Below are positions 1-8,244 of a DNA stretch of 64,000 nucleotides, one piece after another. The stretch is from NCBI GenBank assembly GCA_942491345.1, contig CALOAN010000019.1, forward strand, positions 124,001-188,000, in the 5' to 3' direction. The position numbers and the translations under genes were made by a program. The notes under the pieces were generated by a model that had not been told where the DNA came from, did not search any database, and saw nothing but the letters and a program-made list of their open reading frames with translations. The DNA comes from JAHEEL01 sp942491345. Its GTDB lineage: Bacteria; Actinomycetota; Acidimicrobiia; Spongiisociales; UBA5794. The first letter of the stretch is position 1; each line of letters begins with the position of its first letter.

Positions 1-175
1 TCATCCCTGACCTAAGCTGCCACAGGTAGGCGGAGCTGATCGATACGCCGGTCTTCGCGGTGATGGCCTCAGCTGCGGCAGCATTAGAGAGCGGCGATTC
101 GGTCGGTTTCCGCATGATCTCGAACAGCCGATTGATCTTCGCTGCCAGTTCGGAGTCTTCTGCTTGGTCAGCCAC
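1..175 (-). CDS. EspR-like XRE-family regulator, 5' end only
   Basis: The first 58 codons of a gene whose 3' end lies outside the window. The start is GTG at 175, with GGAG 7 nt upstream. The translation contains INRLFEIM and SISSAYLWQLRSG, which resemble the EspR/Lsr2-associated XRE regulators of mycobacteria: an N-terminal NRLF helix, then a helix-turn-helix ending in YLxQLRSG. EspR is a nucleoid-associated regulator of ESX-1 genes, so a relative on an element carrying ESX genes is fitting. The family call rests on the N-terminus only. Confidence 0.65.
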   Translation of the reverse strand, partial: MADQAEDSELAAKINRLFEIMRKPTESPLSNAAAAEAITAKTGVSISSAYLWQLRSGM

Positions 176-440
176 GATTCACTCCATTGCGTATTTATGA
201 GTTCTCGGTTAACGGTGCGTCTGTGTGCTCACGTTACTGCAGCGGTGGCTTGATTGGTACTTTCAGGTCCGCATCGGTGTTTTTATCCCGAGCCAGCGCT
301 CACCTGTGCATCGCAAGAAAACACGATTGAAATGCGAAGATGCGCCCTTGGCAGTCCGCGGGCACTGGAATTCAGATGGGCGGCATGTTTGGCCGTCCGC
401 GCGGCCCGCGGGGCCGTTCCCGTCCGAGGGAGACGTCTGG

Positions 441-515
441 GGCGATGCGTGGGATTCGAACCCGACTACCTCCTGGACCACAACCAGGTGCTCTGCCGAT
501 TGAGCTACCACCGCC
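441..515 (-). tRNA. tRNA-His (GTG)
   Basis: Cloverleaf on the minus strand. The anticodon loop centres on GTG between CCTGG/CCAGG-type arms. A templated G(-1) faces C73, the histidine identity pair. The acceptor and T stems carry mismatches at 7-66, 49-65 and 50-64, so the gene is somewhat degenerate. Confidence 0.8.
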
Positions 516-651
516 ATGACAGGCCGACATACAGATCAGTCCGGCCGACGTCGCCGAACCGCCTGTCCACGGCCACAGAGGCGGAGCCACCCGCACCTGG
601 CATCTCAACCGGGTAGGCAGTTCCAGCGCGGTGTTCAACCGTGTCGGTGCG

Positions 652-739
652 CGGAGGGCGGGAGGATCGAACTCCCAAGAGCTTGCGCTTCGGCTGTTTT
701 CAAGACAGTTCCCGTCGCCATCCGTCGGGTTGGCCCTCC
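652..739 (-). tRNA. tRNA-Ser (TGA)
   Basis: Acceptor stem GGAGGGC pairs with GCCCTCC, and G73 is the usual serine discriminator. The anticodon loop is CTTGAAA (TGA). The long variable arm gives 88 nt in total, typical of class II tRNA-Ser. Confidence 0.9.
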
Positions 740-773
740 CAGGGTGCGCCGGCCTGCTTTGGTCGGCGCGTCG

Positions 774-846
774 TTGCTCCGGCGGGACTTGAACCCGCGA
801 CCACCGCATTATGAGTGCGGAGCTCTGCCAGCTGAGCTACGGAGCG
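774..846 (-). tRNA. tRNA-Met (CAT)
   Basis: Anticodon loop CTCATAA inside a CCGCA/TGCGG stem. The D arm is elongator-like (TAGCTCAG), but position 1 is C opposite A72, a mispair normally seen in initiator tRNA. It lacks the three GC pairs of an initiator anticodon stem, so an elongator or hybrid tRNA is the best call. Confidence 0.85.
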
Positions 847-884
847 TCAGGCACGGCGATGCTCCGTGCTGCTCGGCCTTGAAC

Positions 885-931
885 TCGATGGTTTTCGAGT
901 CTCACCGGGTTTGCCGCGCCTGCCTCCTTCC
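885..931 (-). other. Possible 5' tRNA half remnant
   Basis: On the minus strand this reads like the first half of a class II tRNA: a GGAAGGA-like acceptor strand, a D-arm-like stretch and a CTCGAAA-like anticodon loop. No matching 3' half follows. Weak call. Confidence 0.25.
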
Positions 932-941
932 CTCCCCATGG

Positions 942-972
942 AGATCGGACGAGGGAATCGAACCCCGGACAG
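942..972 (-). pseudogene. 3' tRNA fragment (T-arm remnant)
   Basis: A T-arm with GGGGTTCGATTCCC followed by an acceptor-like strand, but no anticodon or D arm upstream because the initiator tRNA begins 12 nt away. This is a truncated tRNA gene. Confidence 0.5.
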
Positions 973-983
973 CGCGAACGTCG

Positions 984-1057
984 TTGCGGAGGCGGGATTC
1001 GAACCCGCGACCTCCGGGTTATGAGCCCGGCGGGCTACCTACCTGCCCTACTCCGCG
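984..1057 (-). tRNA. Initiator tRNA-fMet (CAT)
   Basis: Anticodon stem-loop CCGGG-CTCATAA-CCCGG has the three consecutive G:C pairs diagnostic of bacterial initiator tRNA. Position 1 is C and position 72 is A, the unpaired 1:72 signature. The acceptor otherwise pairs GCGGAG with CTCCGC, with A73. Confidence 0.9.
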
Positions 1058-1139
1058 CTGGCTGATACGGGCGGCGACACTGGTCTCGGGGCGCTCGCAC
1101 CGACACCCGCCGCGGTAAATCGCGTTCGACCATGAAGCG

Positions 1140-1211
1140 TGGTCCCGGCTGGGTCCGAACGAGCGACCTTTCCATGCCGTGGAAGCGCGTTGCCAACTGC
1201 GCCGACGGCCC
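1140..1211 (-). tRNA. tRNA-Ala (GGC), divergent
   Basis: Resembles actinobacterial tRNA-Ala(GGC): D arm GGCGCAGTTGG and anticodon arm TTCCACGGCATGGAA. Position 33 is C instead of the nearly universal T. The acceptor strands (GGGCCGT versus CGGGACC) pair imperfectly. It may be decaying. Confidence 0.6.
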
Positions 1212-1222
1212 GCGGCTTCTCT

Positions 1223-1837
1223 CTAGTGCGAAGCTTCGGCGAGGCGAGGCTCCGGAATGCCCAACAGGGTCCGCAGGGCTTCAGCGTTTCCGTGAGCGTC
1301 ATCGAGCGGATGGTGGGTGTGCCGGGTACGCCGCATCCCCTTCCACGATGATTGATCGTTCCACTTGCCGCGGGAGCCGGCGTAGAAGTCACCGATGCGC
1401 CGCGACGAGTGACCGAACAGCACTCGCCGGAGCTGTTCATCGGTGAAGCAGTTCAGCCACATCGCATCGAAGCCGTTGTTGTCGCTGACCAATGTGCACC
1501 GTGCGAGACCGAAGCCGTCGAGCCAGCGGTGCAGCGCCCGGGCCACTCCGCTGGCCTCGCGGGCGTGAGTGGCATCTGCGGTGTCGTGGCCGTCGGTGAT
1601 CCAATAGGCGTCAACGATCGGTCGTCCCGCGGCGTCGAGTTCCACGACCGGCAGGGCCGGGGTGTCAGGGTGCGGATGAGCGCGGTACACGTGCCCATAG
1701 AACGACGCCCCAGTGACGACGTGGACCACGGCGAACTCGGTCATCAGACCTGACATCGGAGTCTTGTCAGTCGCTTCGACGTCCACGATGAACAGGTCTC
1801 CGACGCCGGCCGGCAGCAGGTGAGGATTACGCGTCAT
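1223..1837 (-). CDS. DEDDh 3'-5' exonuclease inside tRNA array 1
   Basis: 204 aa, starting at ATG 1837 with GAGGGG 8 nt upstream; an earlier ATG at 1855 lacks a comparable site. FIVDVEATD near residues 16-24 is the ExoI DxE motif, DAMWLNCF resembles ExoII, and HHPLDDAHGNAEAL near residues 178-191 matches ExoIII with the H-x4-D spacing of DEDDh enzymes. This fold acts on DNA or RNA 3' ends (DnaQ epsilon, RNase T, oligoribonuclease). It lies on the same strand as the tRNAs, between tRNA-Arg and tRNA-Ala, and is probably co-transcribed. Its position makes tRNA 3'-end trimming or turnover an attractive inference, but nothing in the sequence proves the substrate. Confidence 0.8.
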   Translation of the reverse strand: MTRNPHLLPAGVGDLFIVDVEATDKTPMSGLMTEFAVVHVVTGASFYGHVYRAHPHPDTPALPVVELDAAGRPIVDAYWITDGHDTADATHAREASGVARALHRWLDGFGLARCTLVSDNNGFDAMWLNCFTDEQLRRVLFGHSSRRIGDFYAGSRGKWNDQSSWKGMRRTRHTHHPLDDAHGNAEALRTLLGIPEPRLAEASH

Positions 1838-1868
1838 GGTTATTCCCCTCGTCATGCTCGAAAACCTG

Positions 1869-1941
1869 TGCCCCTAGACGGATTCGAACCGCCGACCGTC
1901 GCGTTAGGACCGCGCCGCTCTATCCGCTGAGCTACAGGGGC
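1869..1941 (-). tRNA. tRNA-Arg (CCT)
   Basis: Anticodon loop GTCCTAA. Acceptor GCCCCTG pairs with TAGGGGC through one G-T pair, with A73. Canonical D and T arms. Confidence 0.9.
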
Positions 1942-2114
1942 ATATTTACGAGATCCCGTGCAGGTCACCTCTCGTCCGAGGATAGGTGCGGCGTCGTGGA
2001 GGTGCCTTCGCCAAGTGATACCAGGGGGATGGCGTTGACACAGGATCTCGCGGATTAAGCATCTACGCGGCGTGCGGAATGTTCCACTGAAGTGCCACGA
2101 CACGCCGAAAGCAG

Positions 2115-2188
2115 TAGCGCCGACGGGAATCGAACCCGCGCATCCCCGAGGTGAAAGCCCGAGTGCCTAGCCATCACAGCACGGCGCC
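2115..2188 (-). tRNA. tRNA-Glu (TTC)
   Basis: Anticodon loop CTTTCAC in a TCGGG/CTCGG-type stem. Acceptor GGCGCCG pairs with CGGCGCT, with A73. Confidence 0.9.
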
Positions 2189-2254
2189 ATGGACGAGACC
2201 GCGATCGTCGCCACGACCTCTGGATCCGACCATCGTTCGGTGATCGGAGATCTG

Positions 2255-2327
2255 CACGCCCGGCAGGACTCGAACCTGCGTTGTCCGGTTTTGGAGACCG
2301 GCGTCATAGCCGCTAGACCACGGACGC
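2255..2327 (-). tRNA. tRNA-Trp (CCA)
   Basis: Anticodon stem-loop CCGGT-CTCCAAA-ACCGG. Acceptor GCGTCCG pairs with CGGGCGT, with G73, the bacterial tryptophan discriminator. Confidence 0.9.
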
Positions 2328-2458
2328 ATAGGGGAGAGATCCCCGTAAAGCGGAAGACGGAGGCGCTGATCCCCATCGCCGAAGCGACCAACGGTGTTCG
2401 AAGCCGTGCGCGCCCGGGCGCGTTCATCTTCCAGATCTCGGCCGAAGATACGACCTGG

Positions 2459-2534
2459 TGCCCCCAGCAGGATTCGAACCTGCGACCCTCCGATTAAAAG
2501 TCGGTGGCTCTGGACCAGACTGAGCTATGGAGGC
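2459..2534 (-). tRNA. tRNA-Lys (TTT)
   Basis: Anticodon loop CTTTTAA. Acceptor GCCTCCA pairs with TGGGGGC through a G-T, with A73. The 3' CCA is encoded (2456-2458). Confidence 0.9.
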
Positions 2535-2538
2535 GAAG

Positions 2539-2611
2539 TACCCACGCCGAGAATCGAACTCGGAACCTCCTGCTTCGGAAACAGGCGCTCTATCCGCTGA
2601 GCTACGCGGGC
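2539..2611 (-). tRNA. tRNA-Arg (CCG)
   Basis: Anticodon stem-loop CCTGT-TTCCGAA-GCAGG. Acceptor GCCCGCG pairs with CGTGGGT, with A73. This is the most upstream tRNA of array 1; the recombinase trio starts about 160 bp beyond it. Confidence 0.9.
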
Positions 2612-2768
2612 TGAAAATCTTGTCGGGGTACCCGGATTCGTTATCTCTAGCGACTCCCGCACGTCCCGACCAGGGTAATTGACTCGGTGCGCCTCACATA
2701 AATCGGCTCCCCTTGTCGCTACGGTCGTATTTATCTGCAGCCATTCGTCAACGGCGTAGGAGCAGCGG

Positions 2769-3887
2769 GTGAGCGTATCGAACGTACGAGCTGTGGCCGT
2801 CACGATGCCTGACGGACGACAGGCGACGACCGTCGTCGACCATGATGGCCGCCCGATCGAAGATGTCGAAACCTTCCTCCGGTATCTCCGGGCGATGGAC
2901 AACTCACCCAACACGATCAGGTCGTATGCCCGCCATCTCGCCCTGTTGTTCAGATGGCTCGACGCTCGCAGCGTCGACTGGCACCACCTCGATTTCGATG
3001 GCCTGTGCATGTTCGCGCAGGACCTTGCCGATGGATCCCTTCGCGCCCTCAAACAGGTCGGCGAGTATCGGCCACAAGCGCCTCGAGGTCGATCGACATG
3101 CGAAGCAGTGTTGGCTGCCGTTCACTCGTTCCTGACCTTCCATCGATTCGAAGGGCGTGGCCCCATGGACCTCCGCCTGTATCGAGAGGTGCAGGGAGGC
3201 AAGAGAACGTCCTACGACTTCCTTGCGCACGTCAGCGGTCAACGTAAGCACCACGAACGACGATTGAAGGTCCGGGGGCCGAAGGCCAAACCGCCGCAGA
3301 TCGTCGACTTCGAGACTGACTTCAGCCGGCTGGTCCGGGCAGCGAACACCGCACGCGACCGACTCCTACTCAGCGCAATGTTCGATGGTGGGCTCAGAAT
3401 TTCCCAGAGCCTCGGGATCCACCACGAAGACCTCGACATCGCCCGCAAGCGAGTCCGCGTCATCCGCCGGACCGACAACGTCAACGGCGCTCTGTCGAAG
3501 CAGCGCACTGAGTTCACCGTTGACGTACCGAAGCGATTTTTCGACTACTACGCCAACAGCTTGGTAGACGAACAGCTTGCACTCGGCATTGACAGCGACT
3601 ACGTGTTCGTCAATCTCCAGCTACAGAATCGCGGCCGGCCGATGCAATACGCCAATGCCATACAAGTCATCACTGGTATCGGCAAACGAGCAGGTATTGC
3701 ACTCACCCCACACGTGCTGCGACACACCCATGGGACGGCCCTCGCTAAAGAGGGCTGGTCAGCACCTCAAATCGCAAAGCGGCTCGGACAGTCGTCGGCA
3801 ATGAGCGCAGACAAGTACATCCACTTGGCCGATGACGACATCGCAGACAAGTACTGGCAGAGCACCATGGCTAAGGCCGAATCGTGA
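2769..3887 (+). CDS. tnpA: Tyrosine recombinase TnpA of a Tn554/RIT-type trio
   Basis: 372 aa, GTG start with GGAG 8 nt upstream. The N-terminal SAM-like core-binding domain (SPNTIRSYARHLALLFRWLD, residues about 49-68) is followed by a catalytic domain with GGLRIS (Arg, near residue 209), HVLRHTHG (H-x-x-R, near residue 317) and the nucleophile Tyr in DKYIHL (near residue 350). These are the catalytic residues of tyrosine recombinases. The next gene starts at ATG 3884, overlapping this stop. The order tnpA-tnpB-tnpC and the overlaps are those of Tn554 and recombinase-in-trio elements, which integrate at specific sites and lack long inverted repeats. It is probably responsible for insertion next to tRNA array 1. 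Confidence 0.9.
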   Translation: MSVSNVRAVAVTMPDGRQATTVVDHDGRPIEDVETFLRYLRAMDNSPNTIRSYARHLALLFRWLDARSVDWHHLDFDGLCMFAQDLADGSLRALKQVGEYRPQAPRGRSTCEAVLAAVHSFLTFHRFEGRGPMDLRLYREVQGGKRTSYDFLAHVSGQRKHHERRLKVRGPKAKPPQIVDFETDFSRLVRAANTARDRLLLSAMFDGGLRISQSLGIHHEDLDIARKRVRVIRRTDNVNGALSKQRTEFTVDVPKRFFDYYANSLVDEQLALGIDSDYVFVNLQLQNRGRPMQYANAIQVITGIGKRAGIALTPHVLRHTHGTALAKEGWSAPQIAKRLGQSSAMSADKYIHLADDDIADKYWQSTMAKAES

Positions 3888-4430
3888 CTGCCGACAAGGC
3901 GCACAGGAAGGCCCGGCCATCGACAGCTGACCTCCAAGTTCCCGATGGCCCCTGGAATGTCGATGTGTGGCACATCGAACGACCGCCACGCTATGCCACA
4001 TCCGGCAACGTCTCATGCGCTGTAACGATCTGCGATCGGCCAGCTGGCCGATCTGACGGCGATCCGGTCCGCGCCACCGACGTTTTGTGTATCGCACACC
4101 GGCGACGGTATATGCGCGACAAACACGCATCCGATGTAGCCACGTTCGTTAAGGACCAAGCCAGTCGCGGCCCGATCTGCAAACCACGTGGAATGGTGAC
4201 GCCGAAGCCGCACTTCCCTCCGGTCGACTTCCGGCTGGTTTCGCACACACTCGCCACCGAGCTGAGATACATAGCCGCAATCAAGACCACGCGGATGAGA
4301 TGGCATGAGCCCGAATACATCTGCAACGTACTGCGCGGGGCAATCGAGCTAGCAGTCAAGTACAACATCGGCAGTCTTCTGGAATTTCCACTGCCCCCTG
4401 CCGACATCAAAAACAGCGCTTCGCGGTTGG

Positions 4431-4433
4431 AGG
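4431..4433 (+). repeat. Target-site duplication AGG, left copy
   Basis: AGG directly flanks the IS on the left and is repeated at 5699-5701. Neighbouring Gs leave an ambiguity of 1-2 bases, but this phasing exactly restores the tnpB frame. Confidence 0.75.
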
Positions 4434-4465
4434 GGGTCTGCTGCACGATCAGGTGACAGTTTCGG

Positions 4466-5323
4466 TCACGCGGCCTGACTGGCCGGTGCGGTCATGATGG
4501 CTTCGAATTCGATCGGGGTCAACCGCCCGAGGCCGGTCTGGCGGCGGCGCCGGTGGTAGGTCCGTTCGATCCAGGTGACGATCGCGATCCGCAGTTCTTC
4601 CCGAGTGTCCCAGCGACGGCGGTCCAGGACATTCTTCTGCAACAGGCTGAAGAAGCTCTCCATGGCCGCGTTGTCGCCGGCCGCCCCCACCCGGCCCATG
4701 GATCCGACCATGTCGTAGTTACCCAGTGCATGGACGAATTTCCTTGACCTGAACTGAGATCCGCGATCGGAATGCAGAATGCAACCAGCCACCTCGCCAC
4801 GCCGCGCGACCGCACTGTGCAGTGCCTGGGTGGCCAGTCGGGACTTCATCCGGGAGTCGATCGAATACCCGACGATGCGGTTGGAGAACACATCCTTGAT
4901 CGCACACAGGTAGAGCTTGCCCTCGCCAGTGCGATGCTCAGTGATATCGGTCAGCCACAACTGATTTGGTGCATCAGCGGTGAAGTCACGCTCGACGAGA
5001 TCGTCATGCACCGGTGGTCCGGCCTTGCCGTTCTTGCCGCGCTTCTTACCGAACACACTCCACCACCTGTTGTCCGTACAGATCCGCCAGCCGGTGCGCG
5101 CCGCCATCGGCTCACCGGCATCACAGGCCTCCTCGACCAGGTAGCGATAGCCGAACTCCGGATCCTCGTGGTGGGCATCGAACAGGGCGTTGGCGCGGTG
5201 GGCCTCGATGAGTTCGGCGTCGGTAATGGGTTTGGCCAGCCACCGGTAGTAGGGCTGGCGGGCGAGCTGCAGGACCCGGCACGTCACCGCGACGGGAATC
5301 CCGTCGGCGGCGAGCTCTTTCAC
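4466..5323 (-). CDS. IS3-family transposase OrfB (DDE integrase core)
   Basis: 285 aa as an open frame from GTG 5323. The catalytic triad is visible as D in NQLWLTDITE, D in ILHSDRGSQF and E in DNAAMESFFSLLQ, with the usual D-D-35-E-like spacing. An HTH_21-like segment (YYRWLAKP ... FGYRYLVEEA) lies N-terminal. In this family OrfB is normally made as an OrfAB fusion by -1 frameshifting. The orfA/orfB overlap contains a GGGAAAAGG run (about 5337-5345) that would suit a slippery site, and the -1 frame reads ...KRLYPLVKELAADG into OrfB. The frame is intact and likely active. Confidence 0.92.
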   Translation of the reverse strand: MKELAADGIPVAVTCRVLQLARQPYYRWLAKPITDAELIEAHRANALFDAHHEDPEFGYRYLVEEACDAGEPMAARTGWRICTDNRWWSVFGKKRGKNGKAGPPVHDDLVERDFTADAPNQLWLTDITEHRTGEGKLYLCAIKDVFSNRIVGYSIDSRMKSRLATQALHSAVARRGEVAGCILHSDRGSQFRSRKFVHALGNYDMVGSMGRVGAAGDNAAMESFFSLLQKNVLDRRRWDTREELRIAIVTWIERTYHRRRRQTGLGRLTPIEFEAIMTAPASQAA

Positions 5324-5628
5324 GAGCGGGTAGAGCCTTTTCCCGGCAGATTGGCCTGCGACAGATACGCCGCAGCCCGGCGCAGCACCTCGTTCTCCTG
5401 CTCGAGCAGCTTGATCCGTTGCCGGGCTTCGCGCAGTTCACCGGACTCGGTGGTGCTCTTGCCGGGCTTGGCGCCCTCGTCGATATCGGCCTGGCGCATC
5501 CACTTGTGCAGCGTCATCGGATGCACCCCGAAATCGGCGGCGACCTGCTCGATCGTCACACCGTCATCTCGGTTGCGAGCGACCCGCACGACATCGTCGC
5601 GGAACTCACGGGGGTAGGGCTTGGGCAC
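5320..5628 (-). CDS. IS3-family transposase OrfA
   Basis: 102 aa. The N-terminus has the HTH YPREFRDDVVRVARNRDDG ... VAADFGVHPMTLHKWM, which binds the IS ends. The C-terminal half (ARQRIKLLEQENEVLRRA) is a leucine-zipper-like coiled coil for multimerisation. It ends ...LPGKGSTRS beyond the probable slippery run, as expected of the unshifted product. Confidence 0.92.
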   Translation of the reverse strand: MPKPYPREFRDDVVRVARNRDDGVTIEQVAADFGVHPMTLHKWMRQADIDEGAKPGKSTTESGELREARQRIKLLEQENEVLRRAAAYLSQANLPGKGSTRS

Positions 5629-5698
5629 AAAGACATCCTCTCAGCCCGCCCGTCATGGGCAAGCCAACTCAGATGTCACCTATTCGTGCAGCAGACCC

Positions 5699-5701
5699 AG
5701 G
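5699..5701 (+). repeat. Target-site duplication AGG, right copy
   Basis: Second copy of the 3-bp duplication. Codons continue in frame as GAG-GCG-ATG across the reconstructed empty site. Confidence 0.75.
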
Positions 5702-7222
5702 CGATGTTTCCTGGGCAGGTCCGCACAGCGATCACCGGAGACTTCGCCTTGGCAATCGTCGGCATGCGCCGACTGCTCGACGAAGCCACCGCCGACCTGT
5801 CCGCCTCCAACGTCTGGCATCCATCAGAATTTGACCTGTCCGGGCGTATCAATGTCGTCGCGGACGGATTGATCTACTGGACAAAAATGGAATGCCTTTG
5901 GCTGCGGGAGGGGCTGAAGACACTCGCTCGCGAGCAGCTTCGGTCTGGCTCGCGCGCATGGGGAACTATCGGGACCTACGTGCGTGCTGGTTCGATCTTC
6001 AGTCGGTACCTCAACGAGGAGATCGGTCAGATCGAACCCGCCGACATGTCTCGCGAGGTATTCCTAGATTTCGTAGCATGGGTGCGCGACGAAGACAGCA
6101 CGGAAACGGACCTGCATGCCGTCAATACGCTCGCACGATTGCTCAATGATCTGAAGATCGAAGGCATCGTGCCGGAGTTGCCTGAAACGGTGTTTCTGCG
6201 GCGCGGCGAGAACGCAATTCCGAAGACGCGACATCCGAAGCCATTTCCGGCCGACATCCTTGAGGCTATCGATCGTCTACTTGCCGACGAAACCGCGATG
6301 CCTCCGGCGGAACGGTTGATCCTTCGACTGTTTCGTGCGGTCGGCCCGCGGGCCAGCGAGGCACTGATGCTGCCGAACGACGCCGTCACCTACACCGACG
6401 GCCGGGGTTACACCTTGGAGTACTTCCAATCCAAGATCCAGGACTGGCGTCGAGTCCCTCTACCGCCAAAGCTCGGCGGCGATCTTGTAAGACAAAAGCT
6501 ATGGGTAGCACGAACTTACGGTCCATCTTGCAAATGGATGTTTCCGTACGCGGGCCGCAGGCCGCGCACCAATAGCGTTGTCAATCCCGACGGGCCGTCA
6601 CCGTGGCCCTTCGCCCGCTTTCGGAACTTTGTATGGGGTTTGTATCGGGAGCACGGCATCGTCGGCTCTGCCATCACCGGCGAGACCCTGAACGGCGCAC
6701 ACCTGCATCGATTTCGGCACAGCATCGCCACTGGGCTGCTCAATGAGGGCTGGAGCCAGTACGAGGTCCAAACCTTCCTGGGTCACAAGAGCCCGACCAT
6801 GATGCAGGCATATGCCGAGATCAACGATGACAAATTGCGCGACAAGTACCTCGAATTCATCAACAAATCCGTGGACATTGACGGCCAAAATGTTGAACCC
6901 CCAGATAACGCAACCGTCGATGTGGAGCGCCTCCGCGACCGCTTTATCCGGTCAACATTGCCCAACGGGTTCTGCACGCTGCCTGAGAAGCAGAAATGCG
7001 AGTTTCTTCCCAGCCCGTGCTTGAGCTGCACGTTCTTTCGGACGACTCGAACGTTCCTACCGGTTCACATCCGCCAACGCGACGAGGCAATCAGGGAACT
7101 CGATATTGCCGAAGCCGACGGCCGGCAACGCGCGGCTGAAGCGCACGCGAGTGTCGTCACGCGGCTCGACACCATCATCGATGGACTCAATCAGGTACCC
7201 GACGACGAGGAGGACTGCGGCG

Positions 7223-7681
7223 ATGACTGAGACCAACACCGCCCGCGTCGATCGTCTTCGCGCTGCGGCGGCACGAAAGAGCGCAGATGCGAAGGCACGA
7301 GCTCGGCGCGCTCTGGTTTCGTTGGCAAATCGTGGGGCGCCGATCAATTTCAATACGGTCGCCAATGAGGCCAGCGTGTCAAAGGGGTACCTATACGGTG
7401 ATCCGGACCTCCGTCACGAGATCACCGAGCGCCGCCGACAACCTCCGCGCCTACTCGAACCAGGGCCACGTAGCGCTCGTTCAAAAGCGGCTTCGGCCGA
7501 AGTCAAGCTGGCGGTGGCCACCGACGTCATCCGACAGCTACGAGCTGAAAACGAACAGCTCCGGGGCGAAAACGCAACGTTGCGTGGTGATCTTCTTGCA
7601 ACACATCAAGCAAGCCGCCTACGCAGCAAGTCCACCGAGCCTCCAGACAAAGGCATTCTCGGACCAGGTGCCGAGGCATAA
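7223..7681 (+). CDS. tnpC: TnpC-like third protein of the recombinase trio
   Basis: 152 aa from ATG 7223, overlapping the tnpB stop. The segment ALVSLANRGAPINFNTVANE followed by ASVSKGYLY is the conserved N-terminal DNA-binding part of Tn554 TnpC-type proteins. It is followed by an EVKLAVATDVIRQLRAENEQ coiled coil. TnpC in Tn554 is not essential but influences the orientation and frequency of transposition. Gene order and family match leave little doubt. Confidence 0.85.
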   Translation: MTETNTARVDRLRAAAARKSADAKARARRALVSLANRGAPINFNTVANEASVSKGYLYGDPDLRHEITERRRQPPRLLEPGPRSARSKAASAEVKLAVATDVIRQLRAENEQLRGENATLRGDLLATHQASRLRSKSTEPPDKGILGPGAEA

Positions 7682-7751
7682 CGGCGTCAAACAGACACCG
7701 GCTCGAAATCCAACTGGCCGACGTTCGACGAATCACCCAGCAGGAGCCCAG

Positions 7752-8104
7752 ATGACCGCCGTCAGCCCTGCGACGGAGAAGAAGCTGCGCGACGCGTGCA
7801 GCGACTCCTGTCAGACAAGCCCAAACGGACCGACGGGCGGCTCGCCAAAGCGAACCCGCATGTCGAGGCCGCTGTCAGTCGCGCCACCATGAATCGGGCC
7901 GACGCCGTAATCGCCGACTGGAACTCCGCCGTGGGCGCACAATCTGCGCCACGTGACGTCGAGCTGCAGGAAACGGTCACCAAGCTCAAGCAGACCATCG
8001 CAAAGCTGCGCCAACACAACACCGACCTCGAACGAAAGAACCAAGCCTCCGTCACCGTCATCGCCGAACTCCACGCACAACTCCGCGCGGCTCGCGGGCG
8101 CTGA
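7752..8104 (+). pseudogene. Coiled-coil/HTH helper gene downstream of tnpC, probably frameshifted
   Basis: ATG 7752 has a good ribosome site (AGGAG, 6 nt). The frame reads MTAVSPATEKKLRDA and then derails. From 7796 the -1 frame continues QRLLSDKPKRTDGRL ... SRATMNRADAVIADW, ending in a long coiled coil (LQETVTKLKQTIAKLRQHNT) at 8104. Together they look like one protein of about 117 aa with a lost base near 7793-7797. The KRTDGRLxxANxxxEAxVSRAT segment looks like a winged or helix-turn-helix domain. If 7796 GTG is used instead, a 102-aa protein remains. Confidence 0.55.
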
Positions 8105-8244
8105 ACCGCGCGGCACTGTCACGCCATTGCAGGGCCGTCAAGCGCGCCGCCGCTGGTGACTGTGGCGCACCACCCGGGAGATTCACCGGTCGCGACCCAG
8201 ACAGAACTCACGAAGACATCGTGCGCCCAGACCAGTTCCTGCAT

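Larger units (their letters stand above)
4434..5698 (-). mobile_element. IS3-family insertion sequence (1,265 bp)
   Basis: The terminal inverted repeats are about 25 bp: 4434-4458 starts GGGTCTGCTGCACGA, and 5674-5698 is its reverse complement with two internal mismatches (TC versus AT). Inside are overlapping orfA and orfB of the IS3 type on the minus strand. A 3-bp duplication (AGG) flanks the element, as is usual for IS3-family insertions. Confidence 0.9.
3884..7230 (+). pseudogene. tnpB: Tyrosine recombinase TnpB, interrupted by an IS3-family element
   Basis: Two coding parts, 3884-4433 and 5702-7230. Part 1 ends ...ASRLE and part 2 resumes in frame at AMFPGQVRTAITG if the IS and one AGG duplicate are removed, giving about 692 aa (TnpB of Tn554 is about 630 aa). 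Part 2 carries the catalytic motifs GPRASEALML (Arg), HLHRFRHSIATG (H-x-x-R) and QAYAEIND (Tyr). It ends with a Cys-rich tail (FCTLPEKQKCEF, PCLSCTFF) typical of TnpB and probably zinc-binding. The intact joint frame and otherwise undamaged code point to a recent insertion. The gene is broken now, so the trio is probably immobile unless the IS excises or TnpB is supplied elsewhere. Confidence 0.88.

Noticed and set aside
885..972. A permuted (3' half before 5' half) tRNA gene
   Set aside because: The two halves do not pair: the 3' acceptor strand would need ATCGGAC, while the other fragment begins GGAAGGA. Independent remnants are simpler.
263..1118. Several 70-200-aa open frames across tRNA array 1
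   Set aside because: They overlap tRNA genes and read through conserved T-arm sequence (for example translations with DSNPRPPHYE), a typical artefact in tRNA arrays.
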